NCBI RefSeq assembly: GCF_900111245.1
Contig: NZ_FOGO01000005.1
Location: 310,001 to 374,000 of the forward strand
Length of the DNA: 64,000 nt
Reading direction: 5' to 3'
Source: Streptomyces qinglanensis
Lineage (GTDB): Bacteria > Actinomycetota > Actinomycetes > Streptomycetales > Streptomycetaceae
Part shown: piece after piece, positions 26,870 through 37,783 of the stretch
Numbering within the stretch: the stretch's first letter is position 1
Layout: the number at the start of each line of letters is the position of its first letter
Notes under the pieces: model-generated
Told to the model about the DNA's origin: nothing
Database searches by the model: none
Seen by the model: the letters and a program-made list of their open reading frames with translations, nothing else
Program-made: the position numbers and the translations under genes

Positions 26870-27955
26870 TCAGAAGACCACCAGCGTGCGCCCGCCCCGC
26901 CCGGCCCGCATGGCCGCGAAGGCGTCCCCGACCCCCTCCAGCCCGACCCGCTCGCTCACCAGCGCCCCGAGCTCCAGCCGCCCGTCCCGTACGTGCTGGG
27001 CCAGTACGGGGACGTCCCGCGCGGGATCGGAGTCGCCGTAGACGCAGCCCCGCAGCTCCCGCGCGAAGTGGAAGATCTCCAGCGCCGAGAAGGAGACCTG
27101 CTCGTCCTTGCCTCCGATGCCGACCACGACGGCCCGGCCGCCTCGCCGGGTGCAGTCCCAGGCGGCGCGGACGGTCGCGGCACGCCCCACGCACTCGATG
27201 GCCACATCGGCGCCGTAGCCGCCCTCGGTGAGCGCGCGGACCTCCTTGGCGGTCTTCTCTCCCGCCACCACGAAGTCCGTCGCCCCGGCGGCCCGGGCCA
27301 TCTCCTCCTTCTCCGCGGAGACGTCCACCGCCACGATCTGTCCGGCACCGGCCAGCCGCGCCGACTGCAGGGTGGCCAGCCCCACCCCGCCCACGCCGAA
27401 CACCGCGACGGATTCGCCCACCCGTACCCGGGCGCTGTGGTGCACCGCGCCGTACCCCGTGAGCATGGCGCAGCCCAGCAGCGCCGCGTCCTCCAGCGGC
27501 ACCCCCGGAGGCAGCGGGAGGACGGCGCGGCGCGGGACGACCGTCTCCTCGGCGAAGGCCGCGACGCTCAGCCCGGGATAGAGGCCGTCGCCACTGCGGG
27601 TGCGCGCGTAGGGGGTGGTGGTGGCGTCGTTGGCGCGCACGCACAGCCAGGGCTCGGAGAGCTGCGCGCAGAAGTGGCACTCGCCGCAGCTCGGTGCCCA
27701 GTTCAGGACGACCCGGTCACCGGGGGCGACATCCCGTACGTCCTCGCCCACGGCGACGACGGTTCCCGCGCCCTCGTGGCCGAGGACGGCCGGTACGGGC
27801 TGGCGCAGGGTGCCGTTGGCCAGCGAGAGGTCGGAGTGGCAGACCCCGGCGGCGGCGAGCCGCACCCGCACCTGGCCGGGGCCCGGGTCCGGCAGGGCTA
27901 TCGAGGTGACCTCCAGCGGTGCCGAGACGGCGGGCAGGACGAGGGCGCGAACCAT
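26870..27955 (-). CDS. Zn-dependent alcohol dehydrogenase
   Basis: 361-aa class-III-like MDR. Catalytic zinc site in AAAGVCHSDLSLANG and GHEGAGTVVAVGEDV, structural zinc lobe CGECHFCAQLSEPWLC, NAD site VAVFGVGGVGLATLQSARLA. Oxidises primary or aromatic alcohols, or reduces aldehydes, with NAD(P). It follows the aldehyde dehydrogenase gene by 76 bp on the same strand; together they would take an alcohol to an acid. Substrate unknown. Confidence 0.92.
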   Translation of the reverse strand: MVRALVLPAVSAPLEVTSIALPDPGPGQVRVRLAAAGVCHSDLSLANGTLRQPVPAVLGHEGAGTVVAVGEDVRDVAPGDRVVLNWAPSCGECHFCAQLSEPWLCVRANDATTTPYARTRSGDGLYPGLSVAAFAEETVVPRRAVLPLPPGVPLEDAALLGCAMLTGYGAVHHSARVRVGESVAVFGVGGVGLATLQSARLAGAGQIVAVDVSAEKEEMARAAGATDFVVAGEKTAKEVRALTEGGYGADVAIECVGRAATVRAAWDCTRRGGRAVVVGIGGKDEQVSFSALEIFHFARELRGCVYGDSDPARDVPVLAQHVRDGRLELGALVSERVGLEGVGDAFAAMRAGRGGRTLVVF

Positions 27956-28031
27956 GCGGGCTCCAAGCGGGGTGCGGGACGGGAGTGGCCTCGGACGGAC
28001 CGGCCTGGCGCGGCCGGTGTGAGCGCGGGTC

Positions 28032-29450
28032 TCAGAGCTGGAGGGACTTGGTCTGCAGATACTCCTCCAGGCCGTGCACGCCCAGTTCCCGGCCGACGCC
28101 CGACTGCTTGTATCCGCCGAACGGCGCCAGGGGGTTGAACCGGCCGCCGTTGATGTCGACCTGTCCGGTCTCCATCCGGCGCGCGAAGGCGACGGCCTCC
28201 TCCTCGTCCTCGGACCACACGGCGCCGGCCAGGCCGTAGACGGTGCCGTTGGCGATCCGCAGCGCGTCCTCGGTGTCCTCGTACTTCAGCAGGGACAGCA
28301 CGGGACCGAAGATCTCCTCCTGGGCGATGGTCATCCCGGGGGTGACGTCGGCGAAGACGGTGGGCCGGACGTAGTGGCCGCGCTCGACGCCTTCGGGGGG
28401 CTCGGCGCCGCCCGCCACCAGCCGGGCCCCTTCCTCGCGGCCGCGCTCGATGTAGCCGGTGACCCTCTCCCGCTGCGCGGCGTTGACGAGGGGGCCGACC
28501 CGGGTGGCCTCGTCCAGCGGGTCCCCGGTGGTGTACTTGGCGGTGGCCTCGGCCGCCAGCCGTACGGCTTCCTCGTAGCGCTCGGAGTCCACCAGCATCC
28601 TCGTCCAGGCGCTGCATGTCTGGCCGGAGTTGGACATCACGTTGGCGACCCCGACCTTCACGGCCTTCGCCAGGTCGGCGCCGGGCAGGACGACGTTGGC
28701 CGACTTGCCGCCGAGTTCGAGCGCGACGCGCTTGACGCCGGACGCGGCCGCCGCGCCGATGCGGCGGCCGACCGCGGTGGAGCCGGTGAAGGAGAGCAGG
28801 TCGATGTCCTCGTGCTCGGCCAGCGCCTGTCCGGCGACCGGGCCGAGCCCGGTGACCAGGTTGAAGACTCCGGCGGGCACCCCCGCCTCGTCGACGGCCT
28901 CCGCGAACAACTGGGCGACCAGCGGGGTGTCCTCGGCCGGTTTGAGCACCATGGTGCAGCCGACGGCGAGGGCCGGTGCGGCCTTGGCGACGATCTGGTG
29001 CAGCGGGTAGTTCCACGGGGTGATGGCACCGACGACTCCGACCGGCTCGCGCAGCACCAGGGAGTTGCCCAGCCGCTCCTCGAAGGAGTACGCGGCGGCG
29101 AGCTCGGCGTAGCCGGTGCAGACGGCGATCGGCACGGCGGCGTGCACCTTCTGCGAGAGGGTGAGCGGGGAGCCGAGTTCGGCGGTGACGGTCCGGGCGA
29201 TCTCCTCGCGCCGGTCGGTGAGGATCCGCCGGAGCGCGTCCAGTCGCGCGGCGCGTTCCGCGGGCGGGGTGGCGGCCCAGCCGGGCAGCGCCGCGCGGGC
29301 GGCGCGCACGGCTGCCGCGACGTCTTCGGGCCCGCCCGCGGGGACGGTGGCCAGGAGGGTTCCGTCGGCGGGGTTGGTGACCTCGATCGTCCCGGTGCCC
29401 GCAGCGGGGCGCCAGGCGCCGTCGATGTACATGCCGTCGTGTGCCTTCAT
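28032..29450 (-). CDS. Aldehyde dehydrogenase
   Basis: 472 aa. All hallmarks of the NAD(P)-dependent ALDH superfamily: PWNYPLHQIVAKAAPALA, FTGSTAVGRRI, Glu245 in ALELGGKSANVV, catalytic Cys279 in NSGQTCSAWTR, and EEIFGPVLSLLKYEDTEDAL. The lysine of the cofactor site is in VLKPAEDTP. Oxidises an aldehyde to its acid and is followed by an alcohol dehydrogenase, so the pair is a likely alcohol/aldehyde oxidation module. Divergent from the homogentisate dioxygenase gene. Confidence 0.93.
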   Translation of the reverse strand: MKAHDGMYIDGAWRPAAGTGTIEVTNPADGTLLATVPAGGPEDVAAAVRAARAALPGWAATPPAERAARLDALRRILTDRREEIARTVTAELGSPLTLSQKVHAAVPIAVCTGYAELAAAYSFEERLGNSLVLREPVGVVGAITPWNYPLHQIVAKAAPALAVGCTMVLKPAEDTPLVAQLFAEAVDEAGVPAGVFNLVTGLGPVAGQALAEHEDIDLLSFTGSTAVGRRIGAAAASGVKRVALELGGKSANVVLPGADLAKAVKVGVANVMSNSGQTCSAWTRMLVDSERYEEAVRLAAEATAKYTTGDPLDEATRVGPLVNAAQRERVTGYIERGREEGARLVAGGAEPPEGVERGHYVRPTVFADVTPGMTIAQEEIFGPVLSLLKYEDTEDALRIANGTVYGLAGAVWSEDEEEAVAFARRMETGQVDINGGRFNPLAPFGGYKQSGVGRELGVHGLEEYLQTKSLQL

Positions 29451-29585
29451 GGGGCAAACCTACTGTCGGGTCAGCAAGGTGTCAGCACGGCGTCGGGGTG
29501 CCCTGGATCACCGGGAGCCGCTGCCGTGCCCCCGGACCCGGCGTGTCCTGCGGGCGCGCGTGGTGCGTTGACGGGGACCCCCGTT

Positions 29586-29609
29586 ATTCCTATGGTCCTC
29601 CATAGGAAT
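29586..29609. promoter_or_regulatory. Perfect inverted repeat before hmgA
   Basis: ATTCCTATGG and CCATAGGAAT, perfect 10-bp arms around TCCT, ending 23 bp before the chosen hmgA start and just before the upstream ATG at 29612. AT-rich in a GC-rich genome, so probably a repressor site over the promoter. The GntR/UTRA gene downstream of hmgA is a candidate regulator. Confidence 0.75.
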
Positions 29610-29632
29610 TCATGATGCGGCGGGAGTTGGCG

Positions 29633-31039
29633 ATGGGCCAGGGCACCGACAGCACCACCAGCAGCACCGGCACCTCCGCCGACCAGGCACGGGATCGGAC
29701 GCGCGGCACGGCCGAGCGCCTGACCTACCAGGCCGGGTTCGGCAACGAGCACAGCAGCGAGGCCGAGCCGGGCGCACTGCCCCTCGGCCGCAACTCCCCC
29801 CAGCGGGCGCCGCTGGGTTTGTACGCGGAGCAGTTGAGTGGCAGCGCCTTCACCGAGCCCCGGGCGCACAACCGCCGCTCGTGGCTCTACCGCATCCGCC
29901 CCTCGGCGGCACACCCCCGCTTCGTCCGCGCGGACAACGGGGGCCTGCGGAGCGCTCCCTTCGAGGAGGCCGAGCCCGATCCCAACCGGCTGCGCTGGGG
30001 CCCGCTCCCCGAGCCTCCCCCGAGCTCTTCGAGCAGAGGGCACGCCCAGGGCACCGACTTCCTGGCGGGGCTCTGGACGCTGGGCGGCAACGGCGACGCG
30101 CGGCAGCGCAGCGGTATGGCCGTGCATCTGTACGCCGCCGACGCGTCCATGACCGACCGGGTCTTCAGCGACGCGGACGGCGAACTGCTGATCGTCCCCG
30201 AGCGCGGCGGGCTGCTGCTGCACACCGAGTTCGGGCTGCTCGGCGCGGCCCCGGGACACGTGGCGCTGATCCCGCGCGGGGTGCGCTTCCGGGTGGAGCT
30301 GCTGGAGGAGAGCGCGCGCGGGTATGTCTGCGAGAACTACGGCCGCCCCTTCGTCCTGCCCGACCTGGGGCCGATCGGCGCCAACGGGCTCGCCAACGCG
30401 CGGGACTTCCTGGCCCCCACGGCCGCCTACGAGGACGTGGAGCGGCCGGTCGAGGTGGTCAACAAGTTCTGCGGCAACCTGTGGAAGGCCGTCTACGACC
30501 ACTCACCGCTGGACGTCGTGGCCTGGCACGGCAACCATCTGCCCTACGTCTACGACCTGCGCCGCTTCAACGTGCTGGGCAGCATCAGCTACGACCATCC
30601 CGACCCCTCGATCTTCACCGTGCTGACCTCGCCCTCGGACACCCCGGGCCTGGCCGGGGTGGACTTCGTGGTCTTCGCACCCCGCTGGCTGGTGGGCGAG
30701 GACACCTTCCGGCCGCCGTACTTCCACCGCAACGTGATGAGCGAGTACATGGGCCTGATCGAGGGCGCCTACGACGCCAAGGCGGGCGGCGCGGGCGGCT
30801 TCGTACCGGGCGGGGGCTCGCTGCACAACATGATGTCGGCGCACGGCCCGGACCGGGAGACCTTCGAGCGGGCCTCGGCCGCCGAACTGGCACCGCAGAA
30901 GATCGACGACGGGCTGGCCTTCATGTTCGAGACGCGCTGGCCGATCACGCTCACCGAACAGGCCGCGGGCGCCGCACACCTGCAGGCGGACTACGACGCG
31001 GTGTGGCAGGGTCTTGAGCGCCACTTCCCGGCTCCCTGA
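29633..31039 (+). CDS. hmgA: Homogentisate 1,2-dioxygenase
   Basis: 468 aa; the core starts at [19 protein letters not shown] and runs to the end. Motifs of the family: [23 protein letters not shown]-like [31 protein letters not shown], the iron-ligand region [16 protein letters not shown], and the final helix. Opens the homogentisate ring to maleylacetoacetate in tyrosine/phenylalanine breakdown. The start at 29633 has GGAG 6 bp upstream; ATG 29612 would add seven residues and overlap the operator region. The N-terminus (Ser/Thr-rich, about 25 residues) is longer than in most homologues. Confidence 0.95.
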   Translation: MGQGTDSTTSSTGTSADQARDRTRGTAERLTYQAGFGNEHSSEAEPGALPLGRNSPQRAPLGLYAEQLSGSAFTEPRAHNRRSWLYRIRPSAAHPRFVRADNGGLRSAPFEEAEPDPNRLRWGPLPEPPPSSSSRGHAQGTDFLAGLWTLGGNGDARQRSGMAVHLYAADASMTDRVFSDADGELLIVPERGGLLLHTEFGLLGAAPGHVALIPRGVRFRVELLEESARGYVCENYGRPFVLPDLGPIGANGLANARDFLAPTAAYEDVERPVEVVNKFCGNLWKAVYDHSPLDVVAWHGNHLPYVYDLRRFNVLGSISYDHPDPSIFTVLTSPSDTPGLAGVDFVVFAPRWLVGEDTFRPPYFHRNVMSEYMGLIEGAYDAKAGGAGGFVPGGGSLHNMMSAHGPDRETFERASAAELAPQKIDDGLAFMFETRWPITLTEQAAGAAHLQADYDAVWQGLERHFPAP

Positions 31040-31147
31040 CGTCCCCGGCCGGTCCGCCCGCGCGAGCCGGCGCGGCTCCGCTCCGCCGGGGCCCGCACCG
31101 GCCGTGCGGACCCGGGCGGGCCGACCTCACCCGTGGAGGCACGCCCC

Positions 31148-31924
31148 ATGACGCCGCTGTTCACCCCCGACTCCGTCGAGCTGAACCGGAAGCTGCCTCT
31201 CTGGTACCAGGTCTCCCAGTCCCTCCGCGCCTCCATACTCGGCCGCCCTCCGCAGGCTCCGGACCGGCTGCCGCCCGAGGACCGGCTGGCCGAGCACTAC
31301 GGGGTCAGCGTGCTGACCATGCGCCAGGCCCTCAAGGAGCTGGAGACCGAGGGGCTCATCAGCCGGCACCGGCGGCGCGGCACCTTCATCGAGCCGGAGG
31401 CGCGCCGGGCACGTCCGGTGCGGCTGCTGGGCTCGGTGGACACGATCGTCGCCCAGCAGTCCGGGGAGCCCACCACGCTGCTGGGCCACGGGCCGGAGCC
31501 GGTCCCGGCCGAGCTGGCCGAGTACTTCCCCGGCCAGCAGGAGGCGATGGCCTACCGGCGGCTGCGCTGCGAGCGGGAGAGCGGCGAGCCGACCAACTGG
31601 GCCTGCAACCTGATCCGCAGGGATGTCGCCGATCACATCGACCCGGCGGATCTGCGCCGGGACTGGCCGATGACGAAGGTGCTGCGGGACGCCGTGGGGG
31701 TGCGGATCAGCAGGATCACGGACACCGTCGAAGCGCGGCTGGCCGATCCGGAGACGGCCCGGCTGCTGCGGGTGCCGCTGCTCAGCCCGATCCTGCACTA
31801 CACGGGAGTGACCTACGACGGGGAGGGGCGCGTGGTGGACGTGGTCCGCATCCACTACCGGGGGGACCGCTTCGCCTTCTCCGTGACGCTGGAGAACCTG
31901 GCGGACCACGACGAGCGGGCGTGA
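31148..31924 (+). CDS. GntR-family regulator with UTRA domain (HutC subfamily)
   Basis: 258 aa. N-terminal winged helix (LPLWYQVSQSLRASILG; LAEHYGVSVLTMRQALKELE; TEGLISRHRRRGTFI) and C-terminal UTRA effector domain (residues about 90-250; AYRRLRCERESGEPTNWACN...). GGAGG lies 9 bp upstream of the ATG at 31148. Placed 108 bp downstream of hmgA in the same direction, so it may sense a tyrosine-catabolism intermediate; that is an inference from position. Confidence 0.87.
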   Translation: MTPLFTPDSVELNRKLPLWYQVSQSLRASILGRPPQAPDRLPPEDRLAEHYGVSVLTMRQALKELETEGLISRHRRRGTFIEPEARRARPVRLLGSVDTIVAQQSGEPTTLLGHGPEPVPAELAEYFPGQQEAMAYRRLRCERESGEPTNWACNLIRRDVADHIDPADLRRDWPMTKVLRDAVGVRISRITDTVEARLADPETARLLRVPLLSPILHYTGVTYDGEGRVVDVVRIHYRGDRFAFSVTLENLADHDERA

Positions 31925-32100
31925 CGGGCGCTACGGGCCGGGCCAGGGCGGCCGAGCGAGCCGGGGCCGGACGGGGGCCCGAGAGGCCGGGGGCCCGGGA
32001 GAACGGGGAGCCGGGAGTACGGAAGACACGGGGGAAACGGCCGCCGGGATGTTCCGCGGGGATCCGCGGACTCCGCGAGGGAGCAGTCCGGCGGCCGCCT

Positions 32101-32367
32101 TCAGCCGCGCTCGCCGAACAGCGTGCGGCGCAGCTTGCGCAGCGGGGCGAAGAGGGAGACCCGCGCACCGCGGTTGCGCGTGCGGCTGTGCAGCGCGTCG
32201 CGCTGCGTGATCTCCCGCATCAGCGTGGTCGCGTCCTCCGCCTCGCGTGGTGGGACAGCGGGACCCGCGAGCACGGAGAGGTGCCGGTCGAGGCGCGAAC
32301 TCGTCGCACCGGTACCGCATTTGATCGCGGGCACCCGCGCCCTGCTGCCGACTGTTATCTGTTCCAT
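32101..32367 (-). CDS. Conserved 88-aa hypothetical protein
   Basis: Small basic protein beginning MEQITVGSRARVPAIKCGTG and ending FAPLRKLRRTLFGERG. One cysteine in the conserved-looking VPAIKCGTGATSSRLDRHLS segment; no membrane helix. GGAG stands 4 bp before the ATG at 32367. Divergently transcribed from the DUF5925-AAA gene across a 286-bp gap. I recall similar short proteins in other Streptomyces genomes but no function. Confidence 0.7.
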   Translation of the reverse strand: MEQITVGSRARVPAIKCGTGATSSRLDRHLSVLAGPAVPPREAEDATTLMREITQRDALHSRTRNRGARVSLFAPLRKLRRTLFGERG

Positions 32368-32653
32368 GTCACTCCCCACCCGTACGAGGGCACCCGGCCC
32401 GGGCAGAGTAACCCTATCTCCCGACTACGACATGCGTGTATCCCGGCCACAGCATTCACCTGCCCCACAAGGCTGTTGACGCACACGGTACGCCGTCCCG
32501 GCACCCGCCCGGCACCCCGGGAAGCCCCGCGAACAGGATGAACCACCCCGATTCCGGGAGGCGTCGGGCGCACACAGGGGGCGGACGGGCTTCCGGGATG
32601 CGCGGGTGGCGCGCCGCGAAACCCGCGTGCGAGTGCCGCCGCCATGCCGGATC

Positions 32654-33880
<1,227 letters not shown>

Positions 33881-34047
33881 CCGCCGGGCGGCGGTCCCCG
33901 GCCCGGCCACGACGGCCGGCCGCGGTCAGGTGCCGCCGCCCGCCGGGACCGGGCCGGTGGTGCGCCCGGCAGCCGCCCGCGCGGACAACCATCGGCCGCA
34001 CTCATGGGTCTGACCCCACGACAGTTCGCCCAGGGGGAGGACCCACC

Positions 34048-34665
34048 ATGCGTACGCGTTCCGCCGCCGGCGCGGCCACCGCCGCCGCCGTCGCCCTGCT
34101 CACCGCCGCGACGGCCACCGCCGCCGCGGCCCCGGCCGCGCCCCGCAGCGCGACACCGGGCTTCCTGACCGCCGACGACCTGCCGCCGCACGCCACGTCC
34201 CCGTGGTACGAGGGCGCGGTCGCCAAGGGCCTGCCGGACCCGGAGACCTTCTGCGTGGACGGTGCGGTACCCGACACCTCCGGCACCTACCACCGCCTCT
34301 TCGGCACCGACTACGACACCCACGCCTCCCAGGTCGCCACCACGACCGCGTCCGTGAAGGCGGCGGACAAACTCGCCTCGAAGCTGGCGGACCGCGCGGC
34401 GGGCTGCGCCGCCGACTGGCTGCGGGACCACCCCGGCAGCACGGCCTCCTGGGACGACTACGGCACGGTCGAGGCCGGGGACAGCGCACACCTCTACGGC
34501 GTGCACACCGCACCGCCGGAGTCGGAGCACGGCGTGAACCTGTTCGCGGTGATCCGCAAGGGCACGAAGGTCACCGTGGTGCGCTGGGCCGAGATGGGCA
34601 CCCTGCAGGACGCGCCGGTCTCCGCGTTCCGCACCACCGCCACCAAGGCGGCGGCCCGCCTCTAG
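34048..34665 (+). CDS. Secreted protein, PknH-extracellular-domain-like
   Basis: 205 aa. Signal peptide at residues 1-30 (Arg at positions 2 and 4, Ala-rich core, AAAPAAP end). The mature part is Ala/Asp/Thr-rich with three cysteines (CVDG and AGCAADW among them), reading like the sensor domains found on PknH-type kinases and related stand-alone exported proteins (HASQVATTTASVKAADKLAS...). GGGGGAGG lies 10 bp before the ATG. Likely a cell-surface or secreted protein; role unknown. Confidence 0.75.
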   Translation: MRTRSAAGAATAAAVALLTAATATAAAAPAAPRSATPGFLTADDLPPHATSPWYEGAVAKGLPDPETFCVDGAVPDTSGTYHRLFGTDYDTHASQVATTTASVKAADKLASKLADRAAGCAADWLRDHPGSTASWDDYGTVEAGDSAHLYGVHTAPPESEHGVNLFAVIRKGTKVTVVRWAEMGTLQDAPVSAFRTTATKAAARL

Positions 34666-34777
34666 ACCCCGGCCGCGCAGCGGGTCCGGCCCGCCGCGCC
34701 GGGAGCCGGTGCCGAGGTCCGTACGGGACGGAAAATCCGTACGAGGGGCGTACGGAGGGGGGCGTACGGGGGCCGGG

Positions 34778-35170
34778 CTACCCGCCGTACTGGGCGCGCA
34801 GCGCATCCCGGACGGCGGACAGCGCCGCGTCCTGACCGGCGTCCAACCGCATCGCCCGGGCGGCGAACGCCTGTGCCGCCTCGGCGAGTTCCCGCTCGGC
34901 GACTCCGCCGACGGCGGCGATGAAGGTCCCGTTGCGTCCCCGGGTCTCGATCACGCCGTCGGCCTCCAGCGCGCGGTAGGCCTTCGCGACCGTGTTCGCG
35001 GCGAGGCCCAGCTCCTCCGCGAGGCCCCGCACGGTGGGGAGTTTGTAGCCGGTGGGCAGGTCGCCGCCGCGTGCGAGCGCGGCGATGCGCGCCCGCACCT
35101 GCTCGTAGGGCGCTTCCGGCGCACCGGGGTCGAGGTCGATGTCCAGGGCGTTCACGGGGTTCGGCGGCAC
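34778..35170 (-). CDS. GntR-family regulator, YtrA type
   Basis: 130 aa. N-terminal winged helix-turn-helix (EQVRARIAALARGGDLPTGY; LPTVRGLAEELGLAANTVAK, AYRALEADGVIETRGRNGTF) followed by a short C-terminal helix pair; such short GntR proteins usually repress ABC-transporter or small-molecule-resistance operons. GTG start with GGAGGACCT in front. Divergent from a double-GNAT acetyltransferase gene with 95 bp between them, so that gene is the nearest candidate target. Confidence 0.87.
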   Translation of the reverse strand: MPPNPVNALDIDLDPGAPEAPYEQVRARIAALARGGDLPTGYKLPTVRGLAEELGLAANTVAKAYRALEADGVIETRGRNGTFIAAVGGVAERELAEAAQAFAARAMRLDAGQDAALSAVRDALRAQYGG

Positions 35171-35265
35171 AGGTCCTCCGGGGAGCGAGCGGGTACGGGC
35201 CGATTCTCCCCCACCCCGGGAAATCCGGAGGCGGCGCGGCGCGCCGCCGACGTAGCCTCCGCGGC

Positions 35266-36198
35266 ATGACGTCCCGGATACGCACCTTCAGCGCCGACGA
35301 CCCCGGCGACGCCCGGTCCGTGGCCGCGGTCCGCCGCGCGACGATCCCGTATCTGGTGTGCACGGCCGAGACGGTCGCCTGGGAGGTGGCGCAAGCGCCC
35401 GCAGGGCAGCGGCGGCGGCTGCTGGTGGCCGAGGACGCGGACGGCACGGTCACGGGGTGTGCGGAGGCGGGCCTGGTCGCGGGGAGCGTGGAGCCGGGAC
35501 AGGGCTTTCTGCACACGGCGGTGCCGCCCGGACACCGGGGCCGGGGCACGGGCTCGGCCCTGGTGGCCGCGGGCGAGGCATATCTGGCGGAGCTGGCGGT
35601 GCGGCGGGTGTACAGCTGGGTCGCCGCGGACGGCCACGCCGCCGGGTTCGCCGAACGCCGCGGCTATGCCCGCTCCCGGCAGGCGCACTTCCTCGGACGC
35701 GTGCTGGACCGCGCGGCCCTGCCGGAGCTGCCCGACCCGCTGCCGCCGGGGGTCACGCTGCACCGGGTCGCCGAGTTCGCCGACGACCTGCGGCCGCTGT
35801 ACGAGGCCGACATCGAATGCGCCGCGGACGAGCCGGGCGACGTGCCCGTGGGCCGCGCACCGTACGCGCAGTGGCTGCGGCACAACTGGCAGCGGCCCGA
35901 CTGGAACGCCGAGCTGAGCAGCGTGGCGCTGGTGGACGGGCGGATCGCGGCGTACAGCGTCGCGCAGACCGACGGGGTGGACCGCTACTGGTCGGGGATG
36001 ACGGGCACCCGGCGCGCCTTCCGCGGCCGGGGCCTGGCGCGACTGGCCAAGCTGGCCGCGCTGCGGCGGGCCCGCGCGGTGGGCTACCGGCACGCCTACA
36101 CCGGGAACGACGCGACGAACGAGCCCATGCTGGCCGTCAACCGGCGCCTGGGCTATGCGGAGGTCGCCACGGAGTGGCGGTGCGTCAAGCGGATATGA
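35266..36198 (+). CDS. Double-GNAT acetyltransferase
   Basis: 310 aa with two N-acetyltransferase folds: residues about 1-150 (acetyl-CoA loop VPPGHRGRGTGSALVAAGEA) and about 160-310 (TRRAFRGRGLARLAKLAAL, and NDATNEPMLAVNRRLGYAEV). The second half carries the more typical GNAT end, with the catalytic-like Asn/Asn/Tyr segment. Tandem GNATs include mycothiol synthase-like and aminoglycoside-type enzymes; the acceptor is unknown. Adjacent and divergent to a YtrA-type GntR gene. Confidence 0.85.
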   Translation: MTSRIRTFSADDPGDARSVAAVRRATIPYLVCTAETVAWEVAQAPAGQRRRLLVAEDADGTVTGCAEAGLVAGSVEPGQGFLHTAVPPGHRGRGTGSALVAAGEAYLAELAVRRVYSWVAADGHAAGFAERRGYARSRQAHFLGRVLDRAALPELPDPLPPGVTLHRVAEFADDLRPLYEADIECAADEPGDVPVGRAPYAQWLRHNWQRPDWNAELSSVALVDGRIAAYSVAQTDGVDRYWSGMTGTRRAFRGRGLARLAKLAALRRARAVGYRHAYTGNDATNEPMLAVNRRLGYAEVATEWRCVKRI

Positions 36199-36235
36199 CG
36201 GGCCGCCGCACCGGGTCCGGGCGGCGACCCGGGCT

Positions 36236-37432
36236 TCACAGCGCCGAGCGGTTCCCGGTGTCCACGGCGGCCGTGGCCTCCGCGGCCTCCCGTGCGGCTC
36301 CTCGCACCTGGTCGGCGGTGAGCGCGTACCCGGTTCCCGCATCCGTGGTCGAGCGCGCGAACACGACGCCGTACACCCGCCCGCCGGAGGTCAGCAGCGG
36401 CCCGCCGGAGTTGCCCGGGCGGACCTGGGAGCGTACGGCGTAGATGTCCCGGGTGGTCAGCGAGCCTCCGTAGATGTCCTGGCCGCGCGCCGGAGTGCGG
36501 GCCGCCACGGCCGCGGCACGCAGGTCCAGGCCGCCGTTCTCCGGATAGCCGGCCACCACGGCCCGGTCGCCCCGCTCGGCGTCCCCGGCGAACCGCAGCG
36601 CGGGCGCCTCCAGGCCCGGCACGTTCAGGACGGCGATGTCCTTGTCCGGATCGAAGAGGACGACCCGGGCCGGGTAGGGGCGGCCGACGCCGCCGACGCG
36701 GACGGTCGGCGCATCGACACCGGCGACGACGTGCGCATTGGTCATCACGTGGCCGCGGGCGTAGACGAATCCGCTGCCCTCCTGCCCCTGCCTGCCGCCC
36801 CGCACGTCGGCGACGCCCTCGACCTTGACCGTGCTGTGCTGTGCGGCCGCTGTCGCCGCCTGGGTGACGGCGTCCCCGGACGGCTGCGGCACGGACGCGC
36901 CCGGCTCCTGCTCGAAGGGGTTGAAGACCGGCGGGAAGCCCGCCGTGGTGAGCGCGCCGGTGGCGCGGTTGAACCAGGTCGCCGCGGTGTCGGGCATCCG
37001 CTCGTGCACGCCCTTCAGCAGCGCGGAGCCCCGTATGGCCTGGTTGAGCGCGGGCGAAGGGGAGGCCGCGAGCGCGCTGCCCACCATCCAGCCGACGACG
37101 AGGACGGCGACGACGTTGACGAGGGCGCCGCCCGCTCCGTCCGCCCAGCGCGCGGGGGTGCGTCGGAGGGCGTGGCGTATCCGCCAGCCGAGCTGGGAGG
37201 CCAGCGCGTGTCCGCCCAGGGCGGGTGCCAGCACGGTCAGCAGCGCGAGCAGGGTGGCGGTGGTGGTGCCGCGGTCCGCGAAGCGGAGGACGTAGGGGAG
37301 CAGCCACACGCCGAGGGAGGCGCCCCCGACGAACCCGGCCAACGAGACCAGGCCCGCGACCAGCCCCCGGTGGTATCCGGAACCGGCGTAGGCGAGCGCC
37401 GCGACGATCAGGAGCAGATCCAGCAGGTTCAC
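36236..37432 (-). CDS. MarP-like membrane serine protease (CvpA-S1 fusion)
   Basis: 398 aa. Residues 1-120 form four membrane helices of the CvpA/colicin V production type (MNLLDLLLIVAALAYAGSGY...). Then a periplasmic linker and a chymotrypsin-like protease: His234 in HVMTNAHVVAG, Asp265 in DPDKDIAVLN, Ser342 in VRPGNSGGPLL. This is the layout of the mycobacterial acid-resistance protease MarP (Rv3671c), which acts outside the membrane on cell-wall enzymes. GTG start with GGGAGG 7-8 bp upstream. Role in Streptomyces by analogy; stress response to envelope damage is plausible. Confidence 0.9.
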   Translation of the reverse strand: MNLLDLLLIVAALAYAGSGYHRGLVAGLVSLAGFVGGASLGVWLLPYVLRFADRGTTTATLLALLTVLAPALGGHALASQLGWRIRHALRRTPARWADGAGGALVNVVAVLVVGWMVGSALAASPSPALNQAIRGSALLKGVHERMPDTAATWFNRATGALTTAGFPPVFNPFEQEPGASVPQPSGDAVTQAATAAAQHSTVKVEGVADVRGGRQGQEGSGFVYARGHVMTNAHVVAGVDAPTVRVGGVGRPYPARVVLFDPDKDIAVLNVPGLEAPALRFAGDAERGDRAVVAGYPENGGLDLRAAAVAARTPARGQDIYGGSLTTRDIYAVRSQVRPGNSGGPLLTSGGRVYGVVFARSTTDAGTGYALTADQVRGAAREAAEATAAVDTGNRSAL

Positions 37433-37783
37433 GGCCTGCTCCCTCCCTTCGTGCGCTGGGTGTCCGCCGCGGCCCGCGGGAGCGTCCGCGGGGTCGGGCG
37501 GGGCGTTCAGGGAGGAAAACGCATAAGCCCAGCTCGCGGTTCCGCGCGGCTGTGCCGCAGCCCCGAGTCTGTCGGGGTGCTTAGACCCGCCTTAAGTGAT
37601 CCCTAAGGATCCCGGCAGCGGCCGCCGGCGGGCCGCCTCGGGCCCTCGGCGTGACTAACGTGCTGGCCACCGGGGCGGGTTCGGCAGTGCGCCGCTGGGG
37701 AGGCGGTGCCGCCCCGAGCCCGCTCCGGCCCCCCGCACCCGCCGCCTGAGGGCGGCGTCCCCCCGTGACAAGGAGCTCTTCTC
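37433..37783. other. Divergent intergenic region, 351 bp
   Basis: Separates the MarP-like gene from the LPMO gene. The part around 37571-37612 is AT-enriched with CTTAGACCCGCC, TTAAGTGATCCCTAAGGATC and a short inverted repeat CCTTA-N9-TAAGG, so it is probably the promoter/operator of the right-hand gene. No open frame here looks coding. Confidence 0.5.
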
